NCBI GenBank assembly: GCA_028015205.1
Contig: CM051516.1
Span: 32,750,230 to 32,814,229, forward strand
Reading direction: 5' to 3'
DNA from: Mytilisepta virgata
Lineage: Eukaryota; Mollusca; Bivalvia; Mytilida; Mytilidae
Length of the DNA stretch: 64,000 nt
Below, piece after piece: positions 33,555 through 47,200 of this stretch (positions are counted from its first letter, which is position 1; each line of letters starts with the position of its first letter). A program made the translations under genes and the position numbers. The notes beneath the pieces are model-generated. The model was not told where the DNA came from and did no database searches. It saw only the letters and a program-made list of their open reading frames with translations.

Positions 33555-36500
33555 TTACAGCTGAATTCTGCCCTTAATTGCACTAATGTATACAAATTTT
33601 CTTGATCTGTCAGTAGGTTTAAGGAATGGAAAACTATATAAGGTCTGCTCATACGGAGTTTTCTGAATTCTTTGGCACATAAATATAGGTTTATCCGATA
33701 AGTCTTTGTATTTTGGCGATGGTAAGTTGTACACGCTCTGCTCGAAGGATGTGTGGTGACCTCTTCGCTGACTGAATATTGGTTTTCCCGATCTGTCCAT
33801 GTATTTAGGAGGGGGTAAGTGGGAAAATGTATCAGCCATGTTTGGTCTTTGACGGATTTTCCGAAAAACAACATATCCTGCCATGGAGATAAGTGCAACA
33901 ACCACGACGATTACACTAATTGCTACTGCTGTGGATGCCAACTTGTCTGTATCTGTAAAATTGAAAATGTATTTGAATATAGTTTAGAAGGAATTTAAAC
34001 AAAGTAATAATGCAATGAGGCGTTTAAACAATTGTATTTTCAAACAGATTTTTGCACAGAAATTTTTTATGCATAAATAAAAATATTCAGTGTATTTTTA
34101 ACACAGCTCTTCTATTACTTTTGCAAATGGATGAGACTTTTACATTGTATTCCTGTTATCAAAAGATTTCATTCAAATATATATTATACTGTAGTGAAAT
34201 ACTCTGCTTAACCTTGCAGTCTTACATATCCGTCATGTTAACACCAAGTTATTGCAGCAGGCTATATTGTCATAAGTGGTCATACACAATTCAAATGTAT
34301 ATTTTATTGTCGGGTATTTTTGCAATTCTAATTCATTCTAAGTTACATAGTGATAAAACCTTCAACATGTAAATTCACTATTCCATGTAGCCATTTAAAT
34401 GTATTTGATAAATTATTGTTGCAAAAGGGTAACACCGAAACTATTTAAGGACATACTCTCGAGGGAGATACCCGCGCAAGTGAATTAGAAGTTATCTTGT
34501 ACATTTACCGGTCGTTAATCCAATGTCATCAGACTTAAGAGATATTGAAAGTTGACACATTTCTATGAACGTATAAAAAACTTAACAAGTAAGTATAAAC
34601 GTTTACAAATAAATATAAACGTAACTCATTTTGTGAATGCAAGCTGGTCTTTGTGTAATTAATGAGAATTTCATATCGTTCGAATTAATTTTACGGGGCT
34701 GTCGCAAAGAACAACGATGTACAACTATTTCAATTATTTTAGTGCCTTTGGAAATTTGTCAATACTGCCTTTAGAGAGAAGGTTTACGTTTCTCTTGTGA
34801 GGTTAAACTAATTGTATGTTATTTTTCAAAATTTATCTTCCCCACGAAATTTCGAATAAAATTTAAATATTCGATACATAGAAATACCTATATCCGAAAT
34901 GCGATTGATTGGATGACAACTGATTTGCAAACTCATCATGGAGATGGTTATTATAAGCTACAATTTCAACCAAAGTTCTGAACAGATCCGAACAAGCCTA
35001 TACATAACAGGACCATTCAAATGGCAGGTATATTTTTAAATTTTTGTTGCCAGACCAAGTGTGTTTTTTAAATGTGCTAGAACGACGAATTGCCACGTTT
35101 TTTTCATATTCCGGGCTATGATTTTTTTTTAATTAAAAATAAAGTTAATATGTAATTTCCATGGTTGTAATTTTGCATGTAAATTTATATCCTAGTTATA
35201 AAAAATAGGATTCTATCTCTCTCTCAGTATCCGACACTGACCTCACCTAGCGATCTAACTTAACGTTTTAACCTAATGAACATAATGAGAATTAACCGTA
35301 TAAGTAAATGTCCTTTAATTTACATGCAACTGTACCTTTGTGGTCCTGGAGTTCTTCATCCATCAGTCCATCACAATCATTATCAAGGTGATCACCTGGT
35401 GTAGGCTTGGAAATGAAGCATTGCTAGAAAAATAGTGAAAATTCAGATTTGCAAAAATGAATTTATTAAAAATGTACTTATAATAACTAGGTCTAACTAA
35501 ATGCAATAAAGTGTATAATTTTTTTTTCTTAGTACAAAACACCAAATTAGAAAAGAAATAAAAAAGCAAACAAACAAACAAAAAATAAGCATTACATATG
35601 TGTCTGAATATAAAAATTAATTCAAAGGATAGTGAAGAAATAAATTCATGCAACTACTGTAACAGTTACATCTCATACTTACGCTGTTTATGGATGTGAA
35701 CCGCTGTCCACTGACGAAAGCATATGAATTGGAATTTGCAATACCAGTTGAAACAACAAGAAATGTTGCAGTTGGATCGGTGTGATAAATTGTATGAGGT
35801 CCTTCCTCAATAATAAAATCTGTTATTACCAGTTTGTTGCTACCTTCAACATTACGCCAGCTGAATAAAGATTTATTGAGGTTATCAGAAATAAGTCCGT
35901 CTACATGCTCTCTGTGAATTACAATAGTGAGGAAGTTTTTAAATGGGTTTGAAGGAAGGCCTACTGTAGTAACGATGTAGTCAGAGGTATATAGCTGCAC
36001 AGGAGGTATTAACATCATTGCAGGGTCGCCACGGGTGTTTTCGCAGCTCCCCTCGGCAAAAAACGCTACCAGGACAGCTTTACTTGCAGAAATAAATTTT
36101 GTTTGCCGTGGATTCAATTTGAATGTGTAGACTATTCCAGCATTTTCAAGAACTACGTTAGACATGCCTGTTATATTCAAGTCGGTATAATTCTCACTGG
36201 CGATGATTCTATAGTTGGAGGGACTATCACAGTTTGGCATACTTATTGCCACAAACTGTTTACCGTAGGTTTCGATGGGGGCCAATTGTGTTGCGGTATG
36301 ATCACAACCGGCACTGCCTATAACAACACAACGATTACCACTGATAACTGTCACAGCATAGTTTGATTTGATGTACGTTCCAGAAAAATCTTCACTATTG
36401 TAAGCATGGAATGTCTGAAATTTATTTAAATGAATAGAAAATGTCATACCCGCGGTATACATTACACTGTTTAGAATTAAAGGTTGTGTTGCATTGGAAA

Positions 36501-38551
36501 GGATAATATCAACAACGGTATCATTTTCTGTGGCTACTATCATAAATACGGACTCGGACTGCCACGATATAATATAGTATGTCTCTCCAATAATGCTTAA
36601 AGGAAAAACAAGGAACGCATCAGAGGAATGCTGATATTTGTTCACAGCAATGACTGTGATATCATACTCTGCCTGTATAAAAATTCCTTTGTTAGAAGTT
36701 TCCGTACCTATTCCTCTGATTTTATTGTCAAAAGTAATGTTTACTACTTGGCCTTTCTCAACCACAGTACTTGAGAAAAAATCAGGATCGTACAATGGTG
36801 TTGATATGTTTACGTTTACACGTTGGTAGTCTGTTGTTATAAGTATTTCTAGATCAGGTAAAAAGTTATCCATAAATCCGAATATAAATTCTTTACCCTT
36901 GTTGTCTTTTCCTAGTATAAAAATGAATATTAAGATAAAATGTAAAAAAAAAAAACTGACAAAGTCAGACAAAAGAAAGCATTTAAAACATTAAAGAATA
37001 GAACAAAGCTTTATTGAGCAAACAAAAGTAACAATGACATCAAACTGGTTTAGTGGAGATAACGTGAAATGTAACATTTTTAATAATCAGCATAATTGAA
37101 ACTTTAGTTAATATCTGTTTGAAGAAATTCTCTGTCCGGGTTATTAGAGTGACCAGACGACAAACTTATTAATCGGATACCTTAATTAAATCAATGTGTG
37201 ACTAAAATAAAGCAATAATTCACGAATGTGCGTTAGTGAATTACACATGGTTGAGCGTGTAACCCACAAAACCACACTAACACGATTCACACGTAACACG
37301 CACACCGTTCGCACATTACACGCACACGTTTGAATTGAAATAAATAAATATGATAAAGGCACGAAAAGGAAGCCGGTTTAATTAAACGGTCCACATTAAC
37401 CTTTATTCATAAATACAAATAATTATTTGCATATGCTAATTTTTTAATGGAAATATTATTAAACTTTATAACAGAACTGTAAAATTATATTTTAAATTTA
37501 TTTAAAATCAATAAACCTTTTCAAATTTAATCTAATTATAATTAGCTTGGGCATACGAACCAAAATTGATATGACATTCAAGTTGGCAGCAAAATAAACA
37601 TTACGCCACAATTATGGCTTCTTTCAAAGAAAAGACATCATGTCATGGGGGTAGTCTACGAACGACTACTGGGCTAAAACACCATTTAATTAGACAAGGG
37701 ATTAAGAGTTCCTCTGACGGGACAAATTCTTATTTACCTGTATATCTAACTCAGAAACACAATGTTTAGTGGTTTAATTATAAGTTAAATTGTAATAATA
37801 TTTTATTTAATCATTAACAATATAAAGTATAATATAAAATATTAACTGTTTATATATAGTTGATATAAATATGATATCTTTGTATTATTTATTCATTTAA
37901 ACATTATTAAACCATAAGTGAAAAAAAAATATTTATCATTCTCTATGTAAAAATTAAATGTACATACATGTAAATATATTTATAATATAAATTGAAGGTT
38001 ATCTGAAAACGGAACTCTAAATGTATAGATTTGAATATAATATTTATTTTGTCATTAAATTGTTTTTAGTGATCTATTTTATTTTCAGTAAATTCATGTA
38101 TGCTTAATTTTATCAAGAAAAATATTTAGCTATATCAGATTTCTTATGTATTCCTTTCTTCAATCAGAAAGCTCGTCTCGGGTAAATCTACAGGTAAATA
38201 CACACATGTAGAACCTCTTAGTCCCTTGTCTAATTAGATGTTGTTAAATATCAAATGTGTTGTGACGTCCAACGACCAACTTCGTAAATGCCGATTAGAT
38301 GCTGACTCATCTGTGAAGAAATCCTCAGAACAAATATAGATCTATATTGTAGGTAGCAAAAAAATATTATACTAGGATGAAATCTCTATAATTTACACCT
38401 TTTATGAACACTATAAGATATATATCTACAAATGTATTTGCGATTTTTGTCAACCAGAAGGACACATCTTCTAAATGATGTTACCTTCAGCACACAGACA
38501 TCTCACTGAAAGAGTCAGAAATACCAGAATCAAACACCTTTCATGGTACAT
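33555..38551 (-). CDS. IgGFc-binding-domain type I membrane protein, four exons
   Basis: Exon 1, 38551-38485: signal peptide MYHERCLILVFLTLSVRCLC. Exon 2, 36911-35683: one IgGFc-binding-type domain (starts GKDNKGKEFIFGFMDN, with VFPLSIIGETYYIISW, CVVIGSAGCDHTATQLAPI and LIPPVQLYTSDYIVTTVG blocks). Exon 3, 35423-35336: TPGDHLDNDCDGLMDEEL, an Asp-rich, possibly Ca-binding segment common in molluscan proteins. Exon 4, 33952-33555: TM helix (AVAISVIVVVVALISMAGYV), basic stop-transfer, then a tail with repeated LPPPKYMDRSGKPIF / LPSPKYKDLSDKPIF units and YEQTLYS. All splice sites are GT-AG; 67+1229+88+398 bp gives 593 codons plus stop. A cell-surface adhesion or recognition role is inferred; IgGFc-binding domains occur in mucin-like and mollusc immune-related proteins. 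The Tyr-containing tail suggests docking or sorting signals. Confidence 0.85.
33953..35335. other. Intron 3 of the IgGFc-binding-domain gene
   Basis: Donor GTACAG at 35335, acceptor TTTTACAG ending at 33953 (minus strand). No gene or named repeat seen inside. Confidence 0.55.
35424..35682. other. Intron 2 of the IgGFc-binding-domain gene
   Basis: Donor GTAAGT at 35682-35677 and acceptor TTTCTAG at about 35424 (minus strand). T-rich, no other signal. Confidence 0.6.
36912..38484. other. Intron 1 of the IgGFc-binding-domain gene
   Basis: AT-rich intron holding one foldback element (37687-38236). Confidence 0.55.
37687..38236. mobile_element. MITE-like foldback element
   Basis: Left end TAATTAGACAAGGG with ATTTACCTGTA about 55 bp inward is repeated in inverted orientation at 38160-38236. 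The arms are about 75 bp and imperfect. The centre is AT-rich and noncoding. Confidence 0.5.
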
Positions 38552-38885
38552 CTTTTCTGAAACAAATCATATGAAGTGTCAGTAAGCATGATATGTTGTT
38601 TCAGTCAAATTGCAAAATTTTGGATAACATATATAAATGTGAGATCAATTATTTCAACAATCTTACATCTTTCGGAAGTGAAATATGTAAACGCTTCAAA
38701 CAAGGCCTAGAGTATAAGCTGTAGAACAATTTAAACGGAAGTTATAATCTTATTATAGGAACAAACCTATTACAGTAGCCTTATATATTGCAATAGTATA
38801 AAAATTGTCAAAGAAACAAAAACAAAAACAAAAAAATAATAGTGATAATGTTAGTAATAATAATAAAACATTGCTTCTCTGAGAC

Positions 38886-39480
38886 TTCAGTTGTTAAAAT
38901 GCTGGATGACAACATCTTTGTTGTGTTTAGAGGACTGATTTTTCAACAGATGGTCGGAATGTAAATTGGGACGAACTGTGTACTGCCTTAGTCAATATTT
39001 GTTCTTGTTTTCATATGGAGCTGACTTTTTGTAGGGCTACCTCAGCGAAGCGAAAATGAAATAGCCCTGTTCTTTAATTTTAGTTTTCGCTATAAAGAGA
39101 TGATGTTGTATCACTTCATCATCCTAAACTTAAGGATTACCTACATCATATACATCTTAGTAAACCCGAATTAAAGAGACAACAAGCACTTCTGTTTCAT
39201 TTCTAGAATTGTATATAGACAATAATGATCAATTGAAATCAAAGCTATATGAAAAACATGATTTTTCTTTCAATTTTTAATTTCCCTTTATCATACCAAT
39301 GTATCAATCTTATGGGTGTGTAAATTTCACAGTTGACTCATTACTCCGGTACATATGATATTATGAAGACTTGCTTGACAGACCCATATTACTGTTACAT
39401 GGTCTTCTGGGCAGTTATATACAGTCCTTGTTGATTTCTTCAGATTAGATATTTTACGGCCGTCATCACGAATTGACTGG
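38886..39480 (+). mobile_element. Penelope-like element, heavily decayed copy
   Basis: Readable traces in shifting frames: VKMLDDNIFVVFRGLIFQQ near 38897, GTNC near 38970, NFSFRY near 39083, and the 3' part ending ATTTTACGGCCGTCATCACG near 39450. Stops are frequent; it is the oldest-looking copy of the family in the window. Confidence 0.55.
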
Positions 39481-39746
39481 GCGATACGAAATTTATATCT
39501 CACAAATGAGACTAAGTTTCTTCAGTTGGATTCTTTTTGGAATAACACCTCTTCACCATATGTTAATCACTCGCAATGTGGCTGGTGCCGTTAACAGAGC
39601 ATGGCATACTAAATCTTCTGGTTGTCACTCCTGCGTTTTGGTGGCAGTTCTCATGGAATGCGCCTTAGCCTCTGTCTTGTTCTAGTTCTGTTTGGACAAT
39701 TATGTCTTTATTTTTTTTAATTATACACATACAGTTGGGTGCTGAC

Positions 39747-40139
39747 ATAACAACTCACCAAGTTACCTTAGAGCAGTTCTGCTTACTGCTTTAGAACTGC
39801 TCTAGAATAGAATCCTGACTGCTCTGTAACAGAATCCTGGCTGCGCTATAATAGAATCCTGATCGATTCTGACTGCTCTAAGATGTCATGGTTAAGAACA
39901 GCTCTAACATGTCATGGTCTAGAACAGCTCTTTTTGTAACTCTATACATAAAAATACCACACTAAAATAAAGCCGATGATCAAGTTGTAATTTATTGACC
40001 AGAGCTGTGCTAAAAATCAGTCGTGGACCAGGACTGCTCGAATTCTTGACCAGACCTGTTCTACTTCCTGACCAGAATTGTTCTTGACCAGAGCTAGTCT
40101 TCTTCCTAACTGCTCTAAGTTAACTTGACGAAAGGTTAT
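39747..40139. mobile_element. MITE with ~32-bp inverted ends
   Basis: CAAGTTACCTTAGAGCAGTT at 39759-39778 is matched by the reverse complement of 40108-40127 with one mismatch; weaker pairing extends outward to ATAAC (39747) and GTTAT (40139). The interior repeats AGAACAGCTCT-like words in both orientations. Noncoding. Confidence 0.65.
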
Positions 40140-43100
40140 AACTGGTCGCACCTGTATTTTTGAGATATTTGTCTGTTATTGTGCATTCTGATGATTGTAT
40201 CTTGTTTTTTAATTTCGATCTTACGAACTTTTTTATCGGTTCAGAATTTACTGAAGCTTATTTATTTTAAATAATACTCGATATTGAATTATTGAAAGGA
40301 ATTTGATGCTCTTTCATATCAAACTAGGTGTTAAAAAGGCTTGATCTTTTCTTAAAACTCAATTCAAATATATGAATTTGAATACACATGCACCATGGTG
40401 GATTGAAAGTATTTCATCAAAGCCTAGGTATAATTTTTTTTAAATACAAAGGACGCAAATCAACAAGGACATATAAACCCAGAATAAGATTAAGCAAATC
40501 CAAAGATACAACACAAAATACTGAAACAAAAATATATTAAATATATTAAGACTGAATTGTGTCCATGGAACAAAGATACCCCAACCCCAGCTACTTATTG
40601 ATATCAAATTAGTTCTGCATTACAAAGGAAATGAACAATGAACTTGAAAATAATAAAAGAAATCTTGTCAAATTCCAGCTCAACTTTGTTTAGGAATCTA
40701 AAACACCATTTCCAAATATAAATTGATTTAATGAAACAATATTCGGGTTATCTAACAGAAATCTCAAGTTTGGTTATTTCACATTTAAAAGTGTCGTAAA
40801 CCGAAAACAACAAATCTGAAATATGTCAAATTAAAAGTCGATCTGTGTTTAATGACTTCAAACAAAATTTCAAAATTTCAAATGATTTCATCGATGCCTA
40901 CTAAAGGTATTGAATGGAATCCAATTTCACGGACGCACGGGTGTATATACGGACAGGGGTAAAACTTCATTATGTTGTCTTTCAGTAAGGGAATAAAATT
41001 CCAGGTTTTGCGGCAGGTCACGGAGTTCACGCTTAGATTCCTTTAATGGATATAATGTAGTCAAAAGTCAGTAGCGGATAGTGTGACAGATGAAACAAGA
41101 CCAACCTCATTTCATATATTGGTTTCGACGCCATCCGAACAAACAAGAATATAATTTAAAAAAAAATAAAATCAACATTCTGAGTTAATGAAGATTTTTA
41201 TAAAAAATAATTTTCATTGTTTCTTTAGATGTACAATGAATGTATTTTTATATCAGCAAATAAGAAGTTCAAAATAATTCATTAAATAAGAAGAAATGAA
41301 TTAAAAAAATTTACAAAAACCGAACAAAAAAACCTAGTACTTACGTTCTCTCTTTTTTAACTAATATCATTTTAGCTCATTTTCAAAATTAGTAAAGACT
41401 ATATATGTATATATTGTATTCCGCTACAATAGAATCGGTTATTGATCATGTTGATTTTGTTCAGCTCAATTACTACCAAATAATGATTATGAACTGTGAA
41501 TGTAATTACTTACCTGTTATTATTCAATTGTAAAATGTCATCATTATGTTTAAAAGAAAGTAAAATTATTTTTTGAAATTGTATTTTCATTAGGTTTAAA
41601 CCATAGTTGGGTCTTATCTAATGTTTTATAAATCATCTTCCTTTTCCATAGACATACACATATTGACAGTACATGTCCAATCATTTTTATTATTCTGAAA
41701 CTACACAACATTTTCGTGACGTCTCAAACCAGTTGAGACCAACTAGTTCCCTCTTGTATCATGGCATTATGAAAGAAACTTTAAAAAAGGCATGCTTAAA
41801 TGATCGTCAACACTTCAAATAATGCGTTTATATGATTAGTAGCTAGGCGTCAAACATGATGGTTTCAAAACTAACAACCTAAAGCATTTATTTGAACGTT
41901 CTCCTTCTTTCAGCTCTTTATTGTGACCTTTAATTCTATTTCCACTTGACCCCAGGTGGAAGTTGTTTAATATCCGGACAAACCCGGAATGGACATTACT
42001 ATCAATCTTTTACCACAAAAACTCTACCAAGATAAAACTATAGAAAGATAACTTGCACGCTGGCTTAATATAAATTATATTGGATGTACAAGTATAAACT
42101 TATACAAACGTATGTTATATAAAAACCATAACATGTACAAAGGAGTAATTCTATTTTAAAAACTAACGATGATCCTTCTACAGACAAAATCTCATAAAAT
42201 ACCAAATGATAATCATAATTCTATAGTACATTAATTTTGAATGATACTCTGAAGATTCTCATATATAGAAGATCCTTCCATATACATTATTGATGGAATG
42301 TTTTTTTGCCACTAAAAAACAGATTGCAGATAAGATATCTAATTGAATAATTCAACCATTAAATAAACTAAAGCTTACACAAAGCACAATACGATCATGT
42401 TAAAAACGTAGAGCTGTCTATCATAGAGAAGGTTTGCAATCACAAGACATGTCCATAGACATATTGAACACTGATGGAAAAATATTCTGACGCGCTATAG
42501 GGGAAATAAGATCCCAGAAAGTATATTTAAAGAGAAAGGGATAGACGCAATGGTTTTTCCATACTTGCTTCCAGTTAAAGACTTCAGATTTTCTATGGAA
42601 GAGCAATCAACTTATAAATACTTAACGCTCTTTTTTACTTGCGCATACAAGATTTGTCATACTCTTAGACTATCAGTTTATGTTTTTTCGATGTTGGTCT
42701 ATGAAATCAAAAAATGTAATATTTAATACGTCTCGCAAATCAGCTTAAGGAATTAATAATAATTTTGAAGATGTCCTAAATTCAGCCTCTAAAATACTGT
42801 ATTTGACTTCTTAAATAGACTAACAAGTATTCAATGTTTCGAATATTACAAATATCCTATATGGTGAAAAAAAAGCAAGTATATACGAATTGAAGTAAAT
42901 AATAAGTAAATGCGTTAATAAACACTGTAAAAATCTTCATATTTTACCAATGGCGTCACTCTAATACAAATGTATTAATCAAGATCTTCAGCTGTTACAA
43001 TTAGGAAAGCATGTTGACTTCATCACCAAATTCTCAAGTATGACCATGTTAGATTCTCTAGTAAATATATTTGTTGATTACGTCGGTCGAATTTTCTAAC

Positions 43101-44285
43101 AGACCATTGAAAGTCTTTTTATTGCAATTTGTATTAATTCCTTATTTTCCCTACTACTTACATTCGACGTCGAATTAACCAGCTCAGCTATAAAGGGTAA
43201 ACCGTTTAAAACTAGAATCTAGGAAACGTAATTATTCTTTTCATTTTTGAAATTTCTGTTATCCATTTTGTTGTTTTTTTTTTATTGTAAGTAGGTAATT
43301 TTATTAAGAGAAATTTGTATAAATCCATATGATGACAAACAAATTATGCAAAAAAATGGTACCAAAACATATATTTTGAAGGGCTGTTACATTTAAAGCG
43401 TGTTATTCGAAGAAGAAGCCAGATTTTACAACTAAAAACTGAAAGATTGATTACCCAATATTAGGATCGTTTATGGTCAGTATAATTTTTAAAGTAAAAT
43501 CTGTCACGGTCATACATTTCATGTCATTAGGTCAGATGCAGTTCAGTCAATAGTTCTAAGTAGAAACCGTTATCAAAACAAATATAAATCAAATGTCTTT
43601 ACTGTGAAAACCAAGTCTAGCATGTGTTTATCATTAACAAGTGAATGATGAATTTGTAAGATTTTCCCACAGTTGGACAAACATGCATGTCTTGTGTATT
43701 TGCTTAGTCAGTTCTTTATTGTACGCTAAAGTAGAAACGTCGAATAATAAAATGTAGTTACAGAATTGGATTATTTTCAAGGGTTCAATAGAACCAACAG
43801 TTGTTCCCCAAGTTCCATCATATTCATTTGGAATTCTTATAATATACTGTGTCCTAGTACGTTATAGATATGGAATATATTGCCAACATGGACAGCCAAA
43901 GTAGACACTTAAAAAATCTAAACATCAGACAAATAATAATCGTCTGATTCTTATACTGCAAAGTGATAAGACCACAAAGATGTAAACATCAAATTCAATT
44001 TTAAAACCTTCATTTATTTATCACATACATTTTTAACAATGAAATTAATTACTAAATTTTTTGGTTTCATTTTTTGCCACTTATAGCAGGTCAATTGCAG
44101 ATATTACCGCAAACCCTCCTTTATTACAAAAAACGCGATTTTTTTTTATTTTACTGGTCTCATTTCCTATAAAAACTCCTGTTCGATATTCTAGCTAGGA
44201 CAGTAAAGAGATAACATTAATGTTAGTATACAATGTATAACAATTAACCATTTTTGCTAAATTGAGCAAATTGGAAGCATATAGT
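40140..44285. other. AT-rich intergenic stretch
   Basis: No exon or family repeat recognised. Lies between the IgGFc-binding-domain gene and the last exon of the MAM gene, both on the minus strand. Confidence 0.4.
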
Positions 44286-47200
44286 TTAGCAATTATAGTC
44301 TGACACAATATCAACGAAATCCAATGCAATGTCACTCGTATAGCTACTCCCACGGACAGCTTCAAAAGTAACCTGAAAAAAAGTATACAATTATGTATTA
44401 GATGTAGTTACTTAACACCACGAATATTTATTTCAAGGGACTTAAAACCTAGTTGAATCGTGATTTTTTACGCCGTGTACTTCGCATTTATACACATACA
44501 ACTATACAATGTCTGTACATATCTATAACTTTGCGTCTGGAAAGTTTAAATTGCATGACCAACCTTAGGTTCCAACGTTTGGTAGTTCTTCGTGGTTTAT
44601 TTTAAAAAATGTTAACTGCTCATAGATTGTGAGTTTTATCATATAAATAACACATGAATAACAGGATGGTAGAACAGATTGGTACCTCGAGAAAACATTG
44701 TCAACCGAGGCAAAGTCAAGTGTTATTTAATTTATTATACTGAATGTTATTTTTGTTTTTTAAGTTCATGTGCTCTATCTAAACCATTAATTCAATCATT
44801 GCACTTGTGTCAAAATACATTCGATCTAAAAAAAAAAGACACAGATATTTTAATTGTTTTTATTTATTGGTGCCTTTTATAATGTGTCTGTAGTCTAGTA
44901 CATGGAGAAAATCACAAATTTTTACACAAAGCTCGAGAGAATAACTTTTAGAAATGTAACATGCTGAGGCATGTGTTAGATTAGAATGTTACCCGCAAAT
45001 TTACCAATAAAAAGCTTGCATTTTTACATAAAGTATAATAAATATTAATTGTCAAACCATGACATATCGATAGATTATCGATAAACAATCTATAGTACAA
45101 ATGGTAAACAAATAAAATATGTATGTTTCCAAACAGCTCATACTATAATATAGCATAATTTCCCTGTTTAAGGAAAGTCGTTTTCTGACGAAGGGGGTCA
45201 CGTGTATAATGATGATGAATTATATAACTTGAAATAAAAAGTTTCCAGTTTCACTTTTTTTCTGGTAATTGAACCAATTGGTGGTTTATTCGATTTTCTG
45301 TCTAAAAAAGGATTATCCCGTCATTTTTAGCATGTACAGATTTTCAGACTATTCTGACTCGCTATCGATTTCATGTTTGTATTCTGTGCTCTTTTACGTT
45401 GTTTACATGCAGATTATGTTTGAAAAATAATTTGTTTGCGTATGAGCAACTTTTCTGGTTAAAATTCTAATCTTAAGTGAAAAACTGTGAATATAATTAT
45501 ATAGAAAGGACAAATATACATAAGGAGCAATAAAAAAACGTAATCCATTGCACAGACAAACCCGGGAAGACAAATGAACAACCACAAGCACAACAAATAA
45601 ACACAGAAAACTGAAAAAACAATGAACAGCACGAACTCTGAACCCAGGTGCTCCGGAAGGATAAGCAGTTCCTGCTCCGTATACGGCACCCGTCGTGAAG
45701 TTCAACAAAGTCAATCCTGGGCAAGTCACAAATCGGTGGAGGCACACGAGAGGTTACGACAGTGGGAACAGGTCCAACATCATCATAGATATTGGAACAC
45801 TGCAATGGTCAATCAATTCGTGATGACGACCGTAAAATTTCCTTAGTGATGACATCAACTTATCCCTGATAAGACCCTGGTTAAGAAGCTTTTGTGACAG
45901 CAGTAATCCTCTTTGTCGAAAGCAGGGTAACTCACGCATGCACTTGAAAATCGGATAAGCTGAGAAACGTAGACGCCATATGCAGGCGATGCTGGTATAT
46001 TGCTACTCAAGAAGGGAAAATTAACAATAGGAAAGTTGAAGTCATAAAGTTTTGTTTTCAAATGTCCCTCATAGTCTATTTCAAGAAACACATCAAAATT
46101 TGAAGCGGACTTTGGTGTATCTGTAGTATCCTTAATTTCAAGCTCACTGGGGTAGATAAGATGTAGAAAGTCTTGGAATTTGTCGTTATTTAACGACAAC
46201 ACATCATCTATATAAAGAAAAGTGAAATTTAAGGATTGGAATAGTTTCTTTTTGTTTTCACGTAGTAACCCTTGAAGTCCGCTTCATATGAGTACAGAAA
46301 CAGATCGGCGAGGAGAGGAGCACAGTTGGTTTCCATTGGAATGCCCATTGTTTGTTGAAAAATTAGACCGCCAAATTCAACGAATATGTTGCCTATGAGA
46401 AAATCTAACATGTTTGTAATTTCATCTTCAGAATACTTTTTGTCAGAATCAGAGTGGTTCTTCACGAAATAAGCCTTTTCTCTACCTAGAACAAGAAATT
46501 TATTCCTGCGTGTTCCATTTTTCTTGAATTATGCTATTAAATATTTCTGAAATATGCAAGTTAAATGTATACGAGATGAAATAATTTTCCCTTTCTGCTG
46601 AATATGAAATTCTAATCAGGGAGAAAATTGTAACTAGAGGCTCTGAAGAGCCTGTATAGCTCACCTGGATTTAACTTTTCACCTTGAGCAGACCTAAAAA
46701 TTTAAGTGTTGCAGTCAATTTGGCTGGTTTTTCTATAGGATTCTATGTTAAACTAATATCAGCTGTGGCAGTCATCTTGGTTGACTGTCCAGGTCAACGG
46801 ATACATTTCTAAAAAAGAACCATCTAAGGACCATGTCTGCTAAGTCTTGTTCCAACTGGCTAAGCGTTTCAAACAAGATTTTTAAATTAATTTTCCTATA
46901 GGGTCCAAAATTTAACAAAGTTCGGTGTGGCAGCCATCTTGGTTGACAATCCGGGTGGTCGGACACATTTCTGAAAGAGGACCTCCTAAGGACCAGTGCT
47001 GCAAATATGTCAAGTGGTTTCAGACAAGAAGATTTTTCAATGAATTTTTCCATAGGGCCCTATGTTAAACTAAGTTCGGGTAAGGCGGCCATCTTGGTTG
47101 ACAGTCTGGGTTATCGCACAAAATTCTGAAAGAGGACCACCTAAGGAGCATGGCTACCAAGTCTAATTCTAATCGGCTTAGTGGTTTCAGACGAGAAGAT

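Noticed and set aside
33428..33901. 157-codon minus-strand frame
   Set aside because: Shadow of the TM/cytoplasmic exon in another frame, which has in-phase splice sites and a clear TM helix.
36103..36366. Plus-strand open frame
   Set aside because: Antisense shadow of the IgGFc-binding exon.
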